A model generated the notes under the pieces. The model was not told where the DNA came from, did no database searches, and saw only the letters and a list, made by a program, of their open reading frames with translations. A program made the translations under genes and the position numbers. This document shows positions 1 to 8,869 of a stretch of 64,000 nt of DNA, piece by piece. The DNA comes from Haloferax sulfurifontis ATCC BAA-897 (GTDB taxonomy: Archaea > Halobacteriota > Halobacteria > Halobacteriales > Haloferacaceae), in contig NZ_AOLM01000025.1 of NCBI RefSeq assembly GCF_000337835.1, positions 62,001-126,000 of the forward strand. Reading direction: 5' to 3'. How positions within the stretch are numbered: position 1 is the first letter of the stretch; every line of letters begins with the position of its first letter.

Positions 1-2
1 GA

Positions 3-947
3 CTCGGACGGAGCGAGTCGACGGTTTACAACTGGGTCTCTCGCGACAGCGTTCCGGCATCGGTGTTCGTGGAGGTTCTCGGTGACGTCGAAACGGTCGT
101 CGACGTGCTTCCGCGTGAGCTATCTCTCGGTGTCCGTCGCGATACCGCGACCGTTTCGAGAGTGCTCGATATCGACGAATCATTCGGAACTGTACTGGGG
201 TACTACGCCGCAGAAGGATTCACGAGGGCATCGCACGGAAACCTCTACCAGACGACAATCTGTATCCCGGACGAACTCGCCCGTAAACGTATCCTCGATA
301 CCGTTAGCGAAGCACTCGGCGTCGACGCGTTCGAGGAGAACGAGTGGAAGGTCACGGTTTCGAGTCGGCTCGTCCAGTCGCTGTTTGCGGACGTCATCGG
401 ATGCGGGTCGCGTGCCGAGGACAAACGCGTCCCGGACTCGGTACTCACCGGCCCCGAGCCGGTGCTTCGGTCCTTCCTGTCGGCGTACTTCTCCGGCGAC
501 GGAAGCGCGTCTTCGGACCGCGTGGAGATTCGCGCGCACACCGTGAGCGACGACCTCAAACGCGACCTCGTTGCCGCACTCAAACGCTTCGGCATCGCCT
601 CGAAGACCTACTCCGAGCGCCGAACGCCACAGACGGGTGCGGTGGCGGAGTTCTACGACGGAGACGAGGTCCCGACGTTCGACTCGTGGGTCCTCAAACT
701 CACGTCGGAGAACGCGGTCCGATTCGCCGAGGAGGTCGGATTCCACCCCCCCCGAAAGAGCGAGGCGCTGGCGAGCGCGCTCGACGACACGGGCGTCCGA
801 AGCCAGCGTCTCTTCTCGGACGGCGGGGACACGTGGCTCGACGAAGTCGTCTCGGTCGAATACCTCGAAAGCGACATCGACCACACCTACTCGTTGACCG
901 TCGAAGACACCAACTCGCTCGTCGCCAACGACCTCCACGTCGCGCAG
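3..947 (+). other. Intein (C-terminal part with LAGLIDADG endonuclease) in PolC
   Basis: Protein-splicing element inside polC. Two LAGLIDADG-type helices are visible: [10 protein letters not shown] (near base 200) and [13 protein letters not shown] (near base 480), so a two-motif homing endonuclease is present. The C-terminal splicing block is [19 protein letters not shown] followed by VAQ. The splice junction falls after CAG (945-947), with Cys (948-950) as the +1 nucleophile. The last residue is Gln rather than the usual Asn, and the usual penultimate His is Ala. This is a known variant class. The N-terminal splicing domain lies outside the window. Confidence 0.9.
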
Positions 948-1700
948 TGCGACGGTGACGAAGACTGCGTCATGCTCCTCATGGACGGTCTTCTCAACTT
1001 CTCGAAAGAATATCTCCCCGACAAGCGCGGCGGACAGATGGACGCGCCGCTCGTCATGTCCTCGCGCATCGACCCCTCGGAAATCGACGACGAGGCGCAC
1101 AACATGGACATCGTGCGGCAGTACCCCCGCGAGTTCTACGAGGCGACCCTGCGGATGGAAGACCCCGACGACTGGGAAGACGAGGTCACCATCGCTGAGG
1201 AGTATCTCGGGACCGACCGCGAGTACACCGGCTTCGACCACACCCACGACACGACGGACATCGCCGCCGGCCCGGACCTCTCGGCGTACAAGACCCTCGG
1301 GTCGATGATGGACAAGATGGACGCCCAGCTGTTCCTCGCGCGGAAGCTCCGGGCGGTCGACGAGACGGACGTGGCCGAGCGCGTCATCGAGTACCACTTC
1401 CTACCGGACCTCATCGGCAACCTCCGCGCCTTCTCGCGGCAGGAGACGCGGTGTCTCGACTGCGGCGAGAAGTACCGGCGGATGCCGCTTTCGGGCGACT
1501 GCCGGGAGTGCGGCGGCCGGGTGAACCTGACGGTCCACCAGGGCTCCGTGAACAAGTACATGGACACCGCGATTCAGGTGGCAGAGGAGTTCGACTGCCG
1601 CGACTACACGAAACAGCGGCTCGAAGTGCTCGAAAAGAGCCTCGAATCGGTCTTCGAGAACGACAAAAACAAACAGTCGGGTATCGCGGACTTCATGTGA
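3..1700 (+). CDS. polC: DNA polymerase D large subunit (DP2), 3' part, intein-containing
   Basis: Catalytic large subunit of the archaeal replicative polymerase PolD. The frame is open from the left edge of the window, so the 5' part is missing. Bases 3-947 encode the end of an intein and 948-1700 the last 250 extein residues. The extein resumes at CDGDEDC, a conserved DP2 site. A C-terminal zinc finger follows ([10 protein letters not shown], then CRECGG). The protein ends QSGIADFM, which fits a PCNA-interacting box (Q-x-x-I-x-x-F-M) at the extreme C terminus. GTG at 63 is only an internal codon. Identity is certain; the PIP box is inferred. Confidence 0.95.
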   Translation, partial: LGRSESTVYNWVSRDSVPASVFVEVLGDVETVVDVLPRELSLGVRRDTATVSRVLDIDESFGTVLGYYAAEGFTRASHGNLYQTTICIPDELARKRILDTVSEALGVDAFEENEWKVTVSSRLVQSLFADVIGCGSRAEDKRVPDSVLTGPEPVLRSFLSAYFSGDGSASSDRVEIRAHTVSDDLKRDLVAALKRFGIASKTYSERRTPQTGAVAEFYDGDEVPTFDSWVLKLTSENAVRFAEEVGFHPPRKSEALASALDDTGVRSQRLFSDGGDTWLDEVVSVEYLESDIDHTYSLTVEDTNSLVANDLHVAQCDGDEDCVMLLMDGLLNFSKEYLPDKRGGQMDAPLVMSSRIDPSEIDDEAHNMDIVRQYPREFYEATLRMEDPDDWEDEVTIAEEYLGTDREYTGFDHTHDTTDIAAGPDLSAYKTLGSMMDKMDAQLFLARKLRAVDETDVAERVIEYHFLPDLIGNLRAFSRQETRCLDCGEKYRRMPLSGDCRECGGRVNLTVHQGSVNKYMDTAIQVAEEFDCRDYTKQRLEVLEKSLESVFENDKNKQSGIADFM

Positions 1701-1754
1701 ACTTCACTAACGAGTTAATTATAGTTGTTTGAAATTGAATGAATGAATTGAACG

Positions 1755-3761
1755 ATGTGTGACTTCGCATTCTACCCCTCTCTGTATCACAAGGATTGCT
1801 CTGCTCTTCAGTCTTGGAAGTGTCCCTACCCATCGTTACCAAATCGCTCTTACTGTGTATTTCATACTCTCCCTCCGGTTTTGGATCAGATCTTCCCAGA
1901 GGAAAGTCAGAAAAGAATCGCATATCTGTCAACAATAAACCAAGCCGGTGTCGCAGAACTTGTCTGCACTCACGTTGAGATCAGCCTTCGACTGGATAGT
2001 ATTCTACAGCTTATTGATGACGATTCACCGATCATTATCGCTGCGACGTATATCTCAGACTTGGATATCCGAAACACCAGTCTAGATCATGATCTTCAAA
2101 TAATCGGGTGCCGGATCTCAAAAATCCAGGGTAGTAACGCAGATCTCCACCAGGGACTCACTATACTAGATTCGTCTATTCCCCACCTGACGCTAGAAGA
2201 CTGCACTTTCAATGAGCAATGTAGGTTTACGGGTACTGAATTTGGTGTAGCTAATTTCACAGCGAGTACCTTCCGAAAGACTGCAAACTTCTCTGAACTC
2301 CCTCCAGAGGAAGTTAATATACGAGAAATACAACAAAATACTGCTGAAAACGCGGCAAGGTTCAAATCCTCTGCTATCTTCATGGGGACCTCTTTCGAAG
2401 AACTGGCTATCTTTACTGGAGTTGATTTTTTTGCGGGTGTCTCTTTCTTTGAGGCTGAATTCTTGAATGGGGGTTCGTTTGAACATGTATTTGCTAAAAT
2501 TGGCATACAATTTGATTCAGTAACGTTTGATGGTGGAGTGAGATTCCAATCATCAAATATCGGTGTTGCTGGCTTTCGTAGTGCGGAATTCAACGACCGA
2601 ACTGTTTTCAAATCGGTAACGTTTGGGCGGCGTGATTTTCTCACTCTCCGAGCTGACACCACTCATACTCATGCGGAGGGAATCAACTGTTCTGAGTTAG
2701 CAAAATACAATGAGTCACTTGAATTGGAACTGTTCAAAGAACTCCTTGATGCAGCAGAGGGCTTTGCTGCTGTCTTCACAGATTGCGAAGTTAACGGTCG
2801 GTTTGAAATCGTAGACTGTGTTGCGACTAACAATATTAATGCAATGGAGAGTCATTTCAACCACTTGGAATTAGAACTGGCCCCTTCATATAGAAATATC
2901 ACTTGCGTACTTGATGACTCTGTCATAGAAAAGGGACAATTCAATATTCGACAAAAATGCTACATACAACTATCTGAGTCAGTCTTAGGAAGAGTTGACT
3001 TACAATCAGAGAATGTTGATCACCCCATTGATTACCTGTTCATAGATAACACCACATTTGACGGGTTTGATTTCTCTAAGCACAGACATCTGTTCCGAGC
3101 TAACGACTGGGTTATCGAAGGTGGAATTCTTGATGGCCAACATATTCATTCACCTCATCTAGAGTCCACTTATTCAAAAGCAAAGGAGGGTGCTAAGAAA
3201 CAAGGGAGCGGCTTGGCGGCGACTGAGTTTTTCATCAAGGAATTACGATGTCGCCGAGATCAATACCTGAACGATATCCAATCACATAGCGATTGGCGTT
3301 CAAAACTCAAAGCCGGATATGGGATTGTTACAAATGACATCTTCTACATCACCAGTAGGTATGCTGAGAGTCCAAGTCTTGTTTTCATTTGGTCGGTACT
3401 GACCGTAATTGGATTCGCAGTTTGGTATGGCATGCATCCAGTGGACCTCTCATACCAGGAGACGCTGAATATCTCTTATCACCATATTGAGTTGGTGCTG
3501 TACCGGACTCAATTACCAAGAACTGATCTTGTTCCCGCTTCGCTATTTGTTCCCACTTACAAACTTACTGAGTCTGAAATCAGCATTGGAGGGATTGAAT
3601 ACCTCATTCTTAGCATCCAGTCTTTCACTGCCTTTCTGGTGACTGGAGGCATTGAAAAGTCTGATTCGACCGTTCGATTAGTTTCTTCCATTCAAAGCTT
3701 CTTGGGAACATTCTGGATCGGATTGTTTGTGTCTACTATGGTTCGGAGCTTCCAAAAATAG
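1755..3761 (+). CDS. Pentapeptide-repeat membrane protein with a channel-like C terminus
   Basis: 668 residues, function unknown. The N terminus has a Cys/His cluster (C2, C15, C23, C34, H37, ending CVFH) of a kind often found in front of pentapeptide repeats. Residues about 80-300 contain many F-x-x-x-x/A-x-F repeats, such as FTGTEF, FTASTF and FFEAEF, suggesting a right-handed quadrilateral beta-helix. The C terminus has a transmembrane helix (LVFIWSVLTVIGFAVW), then a second pair separated by IQSFTAFLVTGG. This recalls the pore loop and inner helix of two-TM ion channels, but the GYG selectivity filter is missing. The gene is AT-rich, unlike polC before it, which suggests recent transfer. 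A TATA-like TTAATTATAG lies about 40 bp upstream of the ATG. Confidence 0.6.
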   Translation: MCDFAFYPSLYHKDCSALQSWKCPYPSLPNRSYCVFHTLPPVLDQIFPEESQKRIAYLSTINQAGVAELVCTHVEISLRLDSILQLIDDDSPIIIAATYISDLDIRNTSLDHDLQIIGCRISKIQGSNADLHQGLTILDSSIPHLTLEDCTFNEQCRFTGTEFGVANFTASTFRKTANFSELPPEEVNIREIQQNTAENAARFKSSAIFMGTSFEELAIFTGVDFFAGVSFFEAEFLNGGSFEHVFAKIGIQFDSVTFDGGVRFQSSNIGVAGFRSAEFNDRTVFKSVTFGRRDFLTLRADTTHTHAEGINCSELAKYNESLELELFKELLDAAEGFAAVFTDCEVNGRFEIVDCVATNNINAMESHFNHLELELAPSYRNITCVLDDSVIEKGQFNIRQKCYIQLSESVLGRVDLQSENVDHPIDYLFIDNTTFDGFDFSKHRHLFRANDWVIEGGILDGQHIHSPHLESTYSKAKEGAKKQGSGLAATEFFIKELRCRRDQYLNDIQSHSDWRSKLKAGYGIVTNDIFYITSRYAESPSLVFIWSVLTVIGFAVWYGMHPVDLSYQETLNISYHHIELVLYRTQLPRTDLVPASLFVPTYKLTESEISIGGIEYLILSIQSFTAFLVTGGIEKSDSTVRLVSSIQSFLGTFWIGLFVSTMVRSFQK

Positions 3762-4045
3762 CCTCACAGATTCTATCTGTTGGCCTGGGGATGTGTTCCT
3801 CCACAAAATGTGTCAAAACCCTGTTTCGGCCCGCACAGCTGGGTGTGATGAGAATCACCGTTTGCTCTCGGAATCGTACACCACTAGCCGATTCTGTTCT
3901 GTAGCGACCATATATTGCTTCTCGTGCGCGCGAGGACAGGCAAAGCGCGCCGGCCGTTTCGCGCTCCAAGCAGTCGGCGGAATCGCCGGGTCCCGAACGC
4001 GGGCTGTGTCCATTCAATCGTATCGACTCGAGACGCGTTTGTCGC
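3762..4045. other. Gene-poor spacer left of the transposon
   Basis: No convincing gene. Reading frames of about 100 codons exist on both strands, but neither has a recognisable domain or a clear start signal. Base composition is intermediate between the AT-rich gene to the left and the host. The transposon target site follows directly. Confidence 0.5.
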
Positions 4046-4051
4046 ACTCTC
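4046..4051. repeat. Target-site duplication, left copy
   Basis: ACTCTC lies directly outside the left inverted end of the element. The same six bases follow the right end at 8870-8875. Confidence 0.8.
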
Positions 4052-4085
4052 CACCTATTCGAGATTGGGGGCTGATAACCGTTAG
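4052..4085 (-). repeat. Terminal inverted repeat, left
   Basis: Reads CACCTATTCGAGATTG, seven bases, then ATAACCGTTAG. It is the complement of 8836-8869 at all 27 non-spacer positions, with the same spacer length. Confidence 0.88.
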
Positions 4086-4174
4086 ACCATCACGGTTCTA
4101 CACGTCCGAATTTCGGACAATATTGTCAATCGCCTCTGCTAAGTAACGATGAACCCGGCTGAATTACCAGAATT

Positions 4175-4642
4175 CTAGAAGGAAGTGAGGTCTGTCTGGC
4201 CCTCGTCCACGCCAGTGACGCTTTGCCGTCGCACCCCGCCCGGCCGGACGATCTCCCCGGCCTCCAGGGAGTCCGTGAGCCACGCCGCCCGCTTCCCGAC
4301 GTCTTCGAGGACGTCGTACGGGAAGCACACCTCGGGGTCAAACCGCTGGAAGACGACTCGGAGGGACCGCCGGAACGCGTTCCGAGTCTCGATGTCCAGC
4401 AGCGCGGGCTCTACGAGGATGTACATCTCGTCGTCCTCGTTCCAGTCGCGGCCGCGCGTGGACGTGTAGACGGCGTTCGCCAGTTCCGTCGGCGTCAGGT
4501 CGCCAATCTCCCCATCAGGCTCTTCATCGAGGCTGCCGGGCGTGAGGTAGAGCAGCTGGTCGCAGAGGTCAGCCGCGAAGCGGCGCTCACGGGAATGGAG
4601 TGTCGAACCGTCTGGCGGGCTGAGAACGGCGTACGTCGTCAC
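4175..4642 (-). CDS. Hypothetical protein, transposon cargo
   Basis: 155 residues, soluble and acidic, not recognised. It has no signal peptide or membrane segment. Its middle part (EDDEMYILVEPALLD, then FRRSLRVVFQRFDPE) looks like an alternating alpha/beta domain. It lies close to the left end of the transposon and reads toward that end. It could be an accessory or cargo protein of the element. GC content is host-like, so the element has probably been in haloarchaea for long. Confidence 0.6.
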   Translation of the reverse strand: MTTYAVLSPPDGSTLHSRERRFAADLCDQLLYLTPGSLDEEPDGEIGDLTPTELANAVYTSTRGRDWNEDDEMYILVEPALLDIETRNAFRRSLRVVFQRFDPEVCFPYDVLEDVGKRAAWLTDSLEAGEIVRPGGVRRQSVTGVDEGQTDLTSF

Positions 4643-4698
4643 AGGTCTGCATGAGCTACCCGTCTCGTCTTATTAGTCGCTTGGAAAACGGTCCGGCC

Positions 4699-5367
4699 CT
4701 ACGAAGGGACGTTCCGTGCCGTCCAGGCCAGCACAGCTCCGACAGTAACTCCGACGAGAGAAACCCCGACCAGCGGGGCTATCGATTGGAGAACTACGAG
4801 ACCGCCCAGAACGACCAGCAGCCCGATTAGAACGACCCCACCCAGCGACGTTACCGCGAACACGGGCAGACCCGCGGTGAACCGTTGAGTGACTGTACCG
4901 CCGATGTACGCGCCGCCTGCGAGAAGAACAGCGAGGACGATAATCAACGCTACACCTGGCTGTGCTTCAGAAATGACGAATGCCAAAAGCCCCGCCGCGA
5001 GGTATCCTGTGAGGAGCGCTCCACTGTTCTGAATGAGGTACTTGAACCGGGTCGTGTAGTTCATGGCCTCAACCATCATCACTCCCCCGAGCGCGGTCAA
5101 CAGGATCGGGACGACCCGCAGACTTCGCAGTGTCGGAATCTGAGTGATCAGGTCTACCTGGGTGAACGCAGAACTGAGCCCGCCTAACTGGAGGCCAGAA
5201 ATAGAAACGAAATGGGCACTGAGGAACACCCAGAGTGTCACCTTCCACCGTGGAAACTCTGTCAGGAGGTCAGAAGGCGTGAGAACGTACGTAATCAACC
5301 AACCGACTAAGAACGTAGCTAAACCGAAGACTGTTCCGTACAGGAGCTGTCGCTGGCGAACCCGCAT
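4699..5367 (-). CDS. Polytopic membrane protein, transposon cargo
   Basis: 222 residues with six or seven predicted membrane helices: LLYGTVFGLATFLVGWLIT at the N terminus, then hydrophobic stretches near residues 45, 90, 115, 140, 170 and 198. There are no large soluble domains. It resembles uncharacterised haloarchaeal integral membrane proteins; no transport motif is visible. It lies between the hypothetical gene and the winged-helix gene on the same strand, 65 bp after the latter, so the two may be co-transcribed. Confidence 0.65.
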   Translation of the reverse strand: MRVRQRQLLYGTVFGLATFLVGWLITYVLTPSDLLTEFPRWKVTLWVFLSAHFVSISGLQLGGLSSAFTQVDLITQIPTLRSLRVVPILLTALGGVMMVEAMNYTTRFKYLIQNSGALLTGYLAAGLLAFVISEAQPGVALIIVLAVLLAGGAYIGGTVTQRFTAGLPVFAVTSLGGVVLIGLLVVLGGLVVLQSIAPLVGVSLVGVTVGAVLAWTARNVPS

Positions 5368-5432
5368 TTGTATGTCGCAACGACAGACTACAGTATTATA
5401 ACAGTTCCCGGTAAGGGTTCAGAAGAGATTAG

Positions 5433-5669
5433 CTACTGGTCTTTTGAATCCTGACCCAACCCGTTAGGCAGTTCTTCCAGCTCATAGAGACCGTGCCCGA
5501 GGTTGTTCACGTACTCGGCTGCAACGAGTAGCTGGAGGCGCTGGTGGACATACTGCCGGGAGTAATCCAGTTGTTCAGCCAGCCAACTCGGATTCCGGAC
5601 ACCGTTCTCAAGGGCGCGCAGGATACGCTTGTCCGCGCGGTTCAACTCGTGTGGCACTGTGATAGACAC
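5433..5669 (-). CDS. Small winged-helix DNA-binding protein
   Basis: 78 residues that are almost entirely one winged HTH: helix DKRILRALENG, recognition helix region PSWLAEQLDYSRQYVHQRL, and a wing ending in GLYEL. This is the PhiH1/MarR-like type common in haloarchaeal viruses and mobile elements. It probably acts as a local transcription regulator. It is divergent from the HNH gene, with about 110 bp between the start codons, so it could control both that gene and its own unit. Confidence 0.75.
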   Translation of the reverse strand: MSITVPHELNRADKRILRALENGVRNPSWLAEQLDYSRQYVHQRLQLLVAAEYVNNLGHGLYELEELPNGLGQDSKDQ

Positions 5670-5781
5670 GTCTCTGTCCTCTATGTTGATGTTGTCCTTT
5701 ACGCTTGTATTCTTAACGGTGTAATTGACATCGGACTTTACAACATATAGATTTATAGCGATGGGAACGATTGTGTGGATT

Positions 5782-6234
5782 ATGGCGACGGCCTCAACTA
5801 AATCGATGATTGAACGCCCATTCCCGAAAGTGAAGGATCGCCCTACATCTGATGTCCCAGCAATCGCCAGAGACGGTGAATCTGGAATGTATGAGGTTAT
5901 TGAGTGTCCTGAGTGCGGCTCAGAGGCCTTTGCCTATCTGCAGTTGCGGTATGCTTGCCGCGAGTGCAAAGTTGGCTCAAGAATCCTTCAAAAGGAGGTT
6001 AATTACGGTGGGCGATGGGAGCGCGTTCGAGAATGGATTCTGGAGCGAGATAACGACCAGTGCCAGAGATGTGGGGATTCCTCCGTTGGATTACAAGTAC
6101 ATCACAAAGAGAAACTTGTATGGTTTGAATCAATACAGGAAGCAAACACCCCTGAAAACCTCATCTCGCTGTGTGAAGATTGTCACGGGGAAGTTGAAGA
6201 ACAGCCAGAGATGGCCTGTCTTCCGGTAATGTGA
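5782..6234 (+). CDS. HNH endonuclease, transposon cargo
   Basis: About 150 residues. An N-terminal zinc ribbon (CPECGSEAF, then CRECK) is followed by a canonical HNH domain: WILERDNDQCQRCG, LQVHHKEKLVWF, then NTPENLISLCEDCHGEVE. All metal and catalytic residues are present: both CxxC pairs, the HH pair, the N and the final H. The frame is open further upstream (TTG 5725, ATG 5761). I prefer ATG 5782 because an ATTTATAG TATA box lies about 27 bp before it, the usual leaderless geometry. It could be a homing, restriction or anti-phage nuclease; the sequence does not decide. Confidence 0.8.
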   Translation: MATASTKSMIERPFPKVKDRPTSDVPAIARDGESGMYEVIECPECGSEAFAYLQLRYACRECKVGSRILQKEVNYGGRWERVREWILERDNDQCQRCGDSSVGLQVHHKEKLVWFESIQEANTPENLISLCEDCHGEVEEQPEMACLPVM

Positions 6235-6291
6235 GTATAATGACGTCCGAACACACGCCGAGTTAGAAAGCTCAACCAATTTTAACAAACC

Positions 6292-6462
6292 ATGGTGGAT
6301 CGGAAAATACTCAAAAGAGCGTTAGAAGCAGAGGAAACGGAACAGACGGAGTGTCCTTTTTGTGGTGAGGTAATTCCAGCGTTTGAACTGAAGACTGACC
6401 ATGCGCACCCAAGAGAGCAATCCGAATTAATCTTGACCCTTCTGAAGGAGACAGAGGAATGA
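6292..6462 (+). CDS. Tiny CxxC zinc protein, HNH-like fragment
   Basis: 56 codons starting at ATG 6292. The sequence contains TECPFCGEVIPAFELKTD followed by HAHP. A CxxC knuckle followed about 12 residues later by DHxHP is the front half of many HNH/restriction nuclease folds, but the second CxxC/H half is absent. It could be a functional small zinc protein or the remnant of a second HNH gene. It follows the HNH gene by 57 bp on the same strand, and its codon use is AT-richer than the host. Confidence 0.55.
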   Translation: MVDRKILKRALEAEETEQTECPFCGEVIPAFELKTDHAHPREQSELILTLLKETEE

Positions 6463-6480
6463 TATTCTGGGGCAGGAGAC

Positions 6481-6487
6481 TTATATA
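6481..6487 (+). promoter_or_regulatory. TATA box of the transposase gene
   Basis: TTATATA centred about 30 bp before GTG 6514. This is the spacing for a leaderless haloarchaeal transcript and supports the GTG as the transposase start. Confidence 0.55.
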
Positions 6488-6513
6488 CTAACTTGAACTA
6501 AAGCCGGCCAGAC

Positions 6514-8679
6514 GTGGTCCAACGAACGCTGTCCTCCTATCAATCGCCCTCCCAATCCTCTTCCTGCGGTCCATCCCCTCCCTCACCTCAGGGTCCGACT
6601 CACTATTTCTCACCGGGCCGTGAACTGACTGAGAAAGACGAATTCCGGCACTTAGTGTATCAGACGTACAAAGAGACCTATCAAGACGAAGGACATCATC
6701 CCCACCCAATTTTCACGAAGCTTCGGATCAACCGTCCGAAGCACGTGGCAATGCAGATCTACGCCGGGTTGATGAACGGTCACTCTCTCACCGAGTGCGT
6801 CGCCACTGCTGGTATCGATCTCGCCCGATTCGAAGACAGGAAATGGAGTGACCACCCCCGGATTCACAGCTTCGAGGCCCTCGTACGCTCGTATATCTGG
6901 GGGATGCTCCGCGGCATCGAGTACCGGAGTCACATTGTCTCCGAGCTCTCCGACCGGCCGAACACCCGTCGGGAACTCGGCTACGGAACCTTCAACGGGA
7001 CGCGTCGGTGTCCACACCAGACGAACTTTAACGAGGCATGGAACGACCGCTTTGGTCCCGATCTCCGCGCATTCGTCACCGAAGTCGTGGCGTACGTACG
7101 CGAATGGGCCTACGACAACAACCGCCTCATCGAGACAACCGAGCTCCTGGTGCCCGACGAGCGCGACGAGACGCAGGAACTCACGAAGGACCAGATCCGG
7201 CGCATCGTCAACGAGATGGTCGGCTACATCACGCCGAACTACTCGTTCAACCGGGAAGGCGGCGTTTCGCACGACAAGAACGTCTTCTTCAAACTCCTCG
7301 CCCACTGCGCGCTCACCAGCTCCAGCGTCCACGGGGGAGGAGACACCTTCGAATGGCAGCAAATCGATGACGACGATCCGCCACACGGTCGGACTGTCCT
7401 CGACCTCGTGAAGAGCCTGTCCGCCGGTGAGATGCTCTCCATGTACGCCGACGCTATCGACGGTGTCGTGGAGGCCCTGGACAAGCAGGTCGGTCTCTAC
7501 GACTCGCCTGTCCCGCTCGCTATCGACACGACGACCATCGAATCCGATGCGAAGTGGAAGCGCGTCACGATCCCTTCCATCGCTGATCCCGAGTACCACG
7601 GGTGGAGCGACCGAAAGAAGAAGGACACGTACGCGTACATCGAAGAAGAAGGAATCGAGTGTCTTGTCGGCGAAGACCCCGAGAAGATCCGAAAGGCCAG
7701 ATTCCACGACGACGAGAAGCGGGAGGCGGCCGAACGAATCAACGACGTGGTTCGGTACGTCCACGGGACGAAGAGCGGTGACGAGTTCAAGTACGCGTGG
7801 GAGTTCGGTGCCGCCGCTATCGCGCACCCTTCGTGCCCGCTGATCTACGCGATGGAGCCGCTCGAACGAAAGGACGAGCTGGAGGATCACGTCGAACGCT
7901 TCATCGAGCGCGGGCAGGAACTCGTCACTGTCTCGGAAGTCTACATGGACTCGGCGTACTCGCAGGTCGCCGTCCAGCAACTCTTCCACTACGGGAACGC
8001 CTTCCGCACGGAAGACCAGTTCAACATCCCGTACGTGATGAACATCCGCGAAGAGGACAGCGTCAAGAAGGCGGTCCTCCAGGAGAAGCCCGGTCGCGGG
8101 GACATCACCACGCGGATGGACGAGAGTGAAGGCGACATCTCGGTGGTGAAGAACTACCGCCAGCACAGTCAGGAACACGGCTACGGCGCGACTACGCTGG
8201 TCGGCCTCCCGAAGCGGGACTACGAGAACGGCGGAGTCGTGGACGTCAAGGACCCGGTGACCGACCGAGTCGCCTTTTCGACGAGTCGGACGGACATCGA
8301 TGCCGAGAACGCCATTGAGTTGCTCCGTGGACCCGATTCCGAGTCGTTTAGCGACCCGGTTCGGAGGCGGAAGGCGAAGCACGAGCGCGGCTACACGAAT
8401 CGGTGGCTGATTGAGATCGGCTTCGAGAAGACGAAGGACTTCCTCGCGTTCACGAAGAGCGGTCACGGCGGTGTGCGGCTGTTCTACGTCCTCTACGCGT
8501 CCCTTCTGTTCGACGTGTGGATGACTGTGGACCGCGCCATCAAACACGAGGAGTACGAGCTGGGCTTCGATGTTGAGACCTACGACGAGGATGACTCGGT
8601 CGTGTACGCGACCTCGCCGAGAATCTCGGCTGATGTTCTCTCCACGATTGTGGCGAACTACCTGCGGCCGGTGACCTAA
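6514..8679 (+). CDS. DDE transposase, IS4 superfamily
   Basis: 721 residues. The DDE triad is visible: D338 in PLAIDTTTIES, D479 in VYMDSAYSQ and E634 in RWLIEIGFEK. Around the Glu, Y627, R630, E634 and K641 match the Y-(2)-R-(3)-E-(6)-K signature that defines the IS4 superfamily. It is longer than typical haloarchaeal IS4 enzymes (about 400 residues). The extra length is an N-terminal domain of some 300 residues plus an insertion between the two Asp residues. It starts at GTG; the first 30 residues are low-complexity Ser/Pro and may be untranslated. The stop is 156 bp from the right inverted end. The gene appears intact. Confidence 0.88.
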   Translation: MVQRTLSSYQSPSQSSSCGPSPPSPQGPTHYFSPGRELTEKDEFRHLVYQTYKETYQDEGHHPHPIFTKLRINRPKHVAMQIYAGLMNGHSLTECVATAGIDLARFEDRKWSDHPRIHSFEALVRSYIWGMLRGIEYRSHIVSELSDRPNTRRELGYGTFNGTRRCPHQTNFNEAWNDRFGPDLRAFVTEVVAYVREWAYDNNRLIETTELLVPDERDETQELTKDQIRRIVNEMVGYITPNYSFNREGGVSHDKNVFFKLLAHCALTSSSVHGGGDTFEWQQIDDDDPPHGRTVLDLVKSLSAGEMLSMYADAIDGVVEALDKQVGLYDSPVPLAIDTTTIESDAKWKRVTIPSIADPEYHGWSDRKKKDTYAYIEEEGIECLVGEDPEKIRKARFHDDEKREAAERINDVVRYVHGTKSGDEFKYAWEFGAAAIAHPSCPLIYAMEPLERKDELEDHVERFIERGQELVTVSEVYMDSAYSQVAVQQLFHYGNAFRTEDQFNIPYVMNIREEDSVKKAVLQEKPGRGDITTRMDESEGDISVVKNYRQHSQEHGYGATTLVGLPKRDYENGGVVDVKDPVTDRVAFSTSRTDIDAENAIELLRGPDSESFSDPVRRRKAKHERGYTNRWLIEIGFEKTKDFLAFTKSGHGGVRLFYVLYASLLFDVWMTVDRAIKHEEYELGFDVETYDEDDSVVYATSPRISADVLSTIVANYLRPVT

Positions 8680-8835
8680 GCCGAAACGTAGCTCTCCCCC
8701 GTCCGCGACTACTGAGTGACATCTCTTTCTCTCGCTCGTTGTTTTCTTCGGAACGTCTAGTGCAACCATTGATTTCGTGAGAAGTCGATTTTCTGACCGA
8801 GTAGCATCGTTTATTTCACCACTTGATGCCGCTTT

Positions 8836-8869
8836 CTAACGGTTATATTTCGTCAATCTCGAATAGGTG
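8836..8869 (+). repeat. Terminal inverted repeat, right
   Basis: CTAACGGTTAT, seven bases, CAATCTCGAATAGGTG. It is the partner of 4052-4085. Confidence 0.88.

Larger units (their letters stand above)
4052..8869. mobile_element. 4.8-kb cargo-carrying transposon, IS4-superfamily transposase
   Basis: The element is bounded by 34-bp ends in inverted orientation and by a 6-bp direct duplication, ACTCTC. On the right (8836-8869) each end reads CTAACGGTTAT, seven variable bases, then CAATCTCGAATAGGTG. The left end (4052-4085) is the exact complement with a different 7-bp spacer. Inside, left to right, are a hypothetical gene, a polytopic membrane protein, a winged-helix protein, an HNH nuclease, a tiny CxxC protein and the transposase. 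The transposase alone would make a 2.3-kb insertion sequence. The duplication at the outer ends shows that the whole 4.8 kb moved as one unit. A 6-bp duplication fits the IS1634-like branch of IS4, but the family assignment is an inference. Confidence 0.85.

Noticed and set aside
3736-4047. A 103-codon frame on the minus strand left of the transposon
   Set aside because: No domain, no good start signal, and the composition is not that of a haloarchaeal gene. Joining the pre-insertion sequence does not extend it.
4040-4110. tRNA-like D-arm (TGATGGTCTAACGGTTATCA on the minus strand) with a T-arm-like piece nearby
   Set aside because: No acceptor or anticodon stem closes around it, and most of the segment turns out to be the inverted end of the transposon, shared with 8836-8869.
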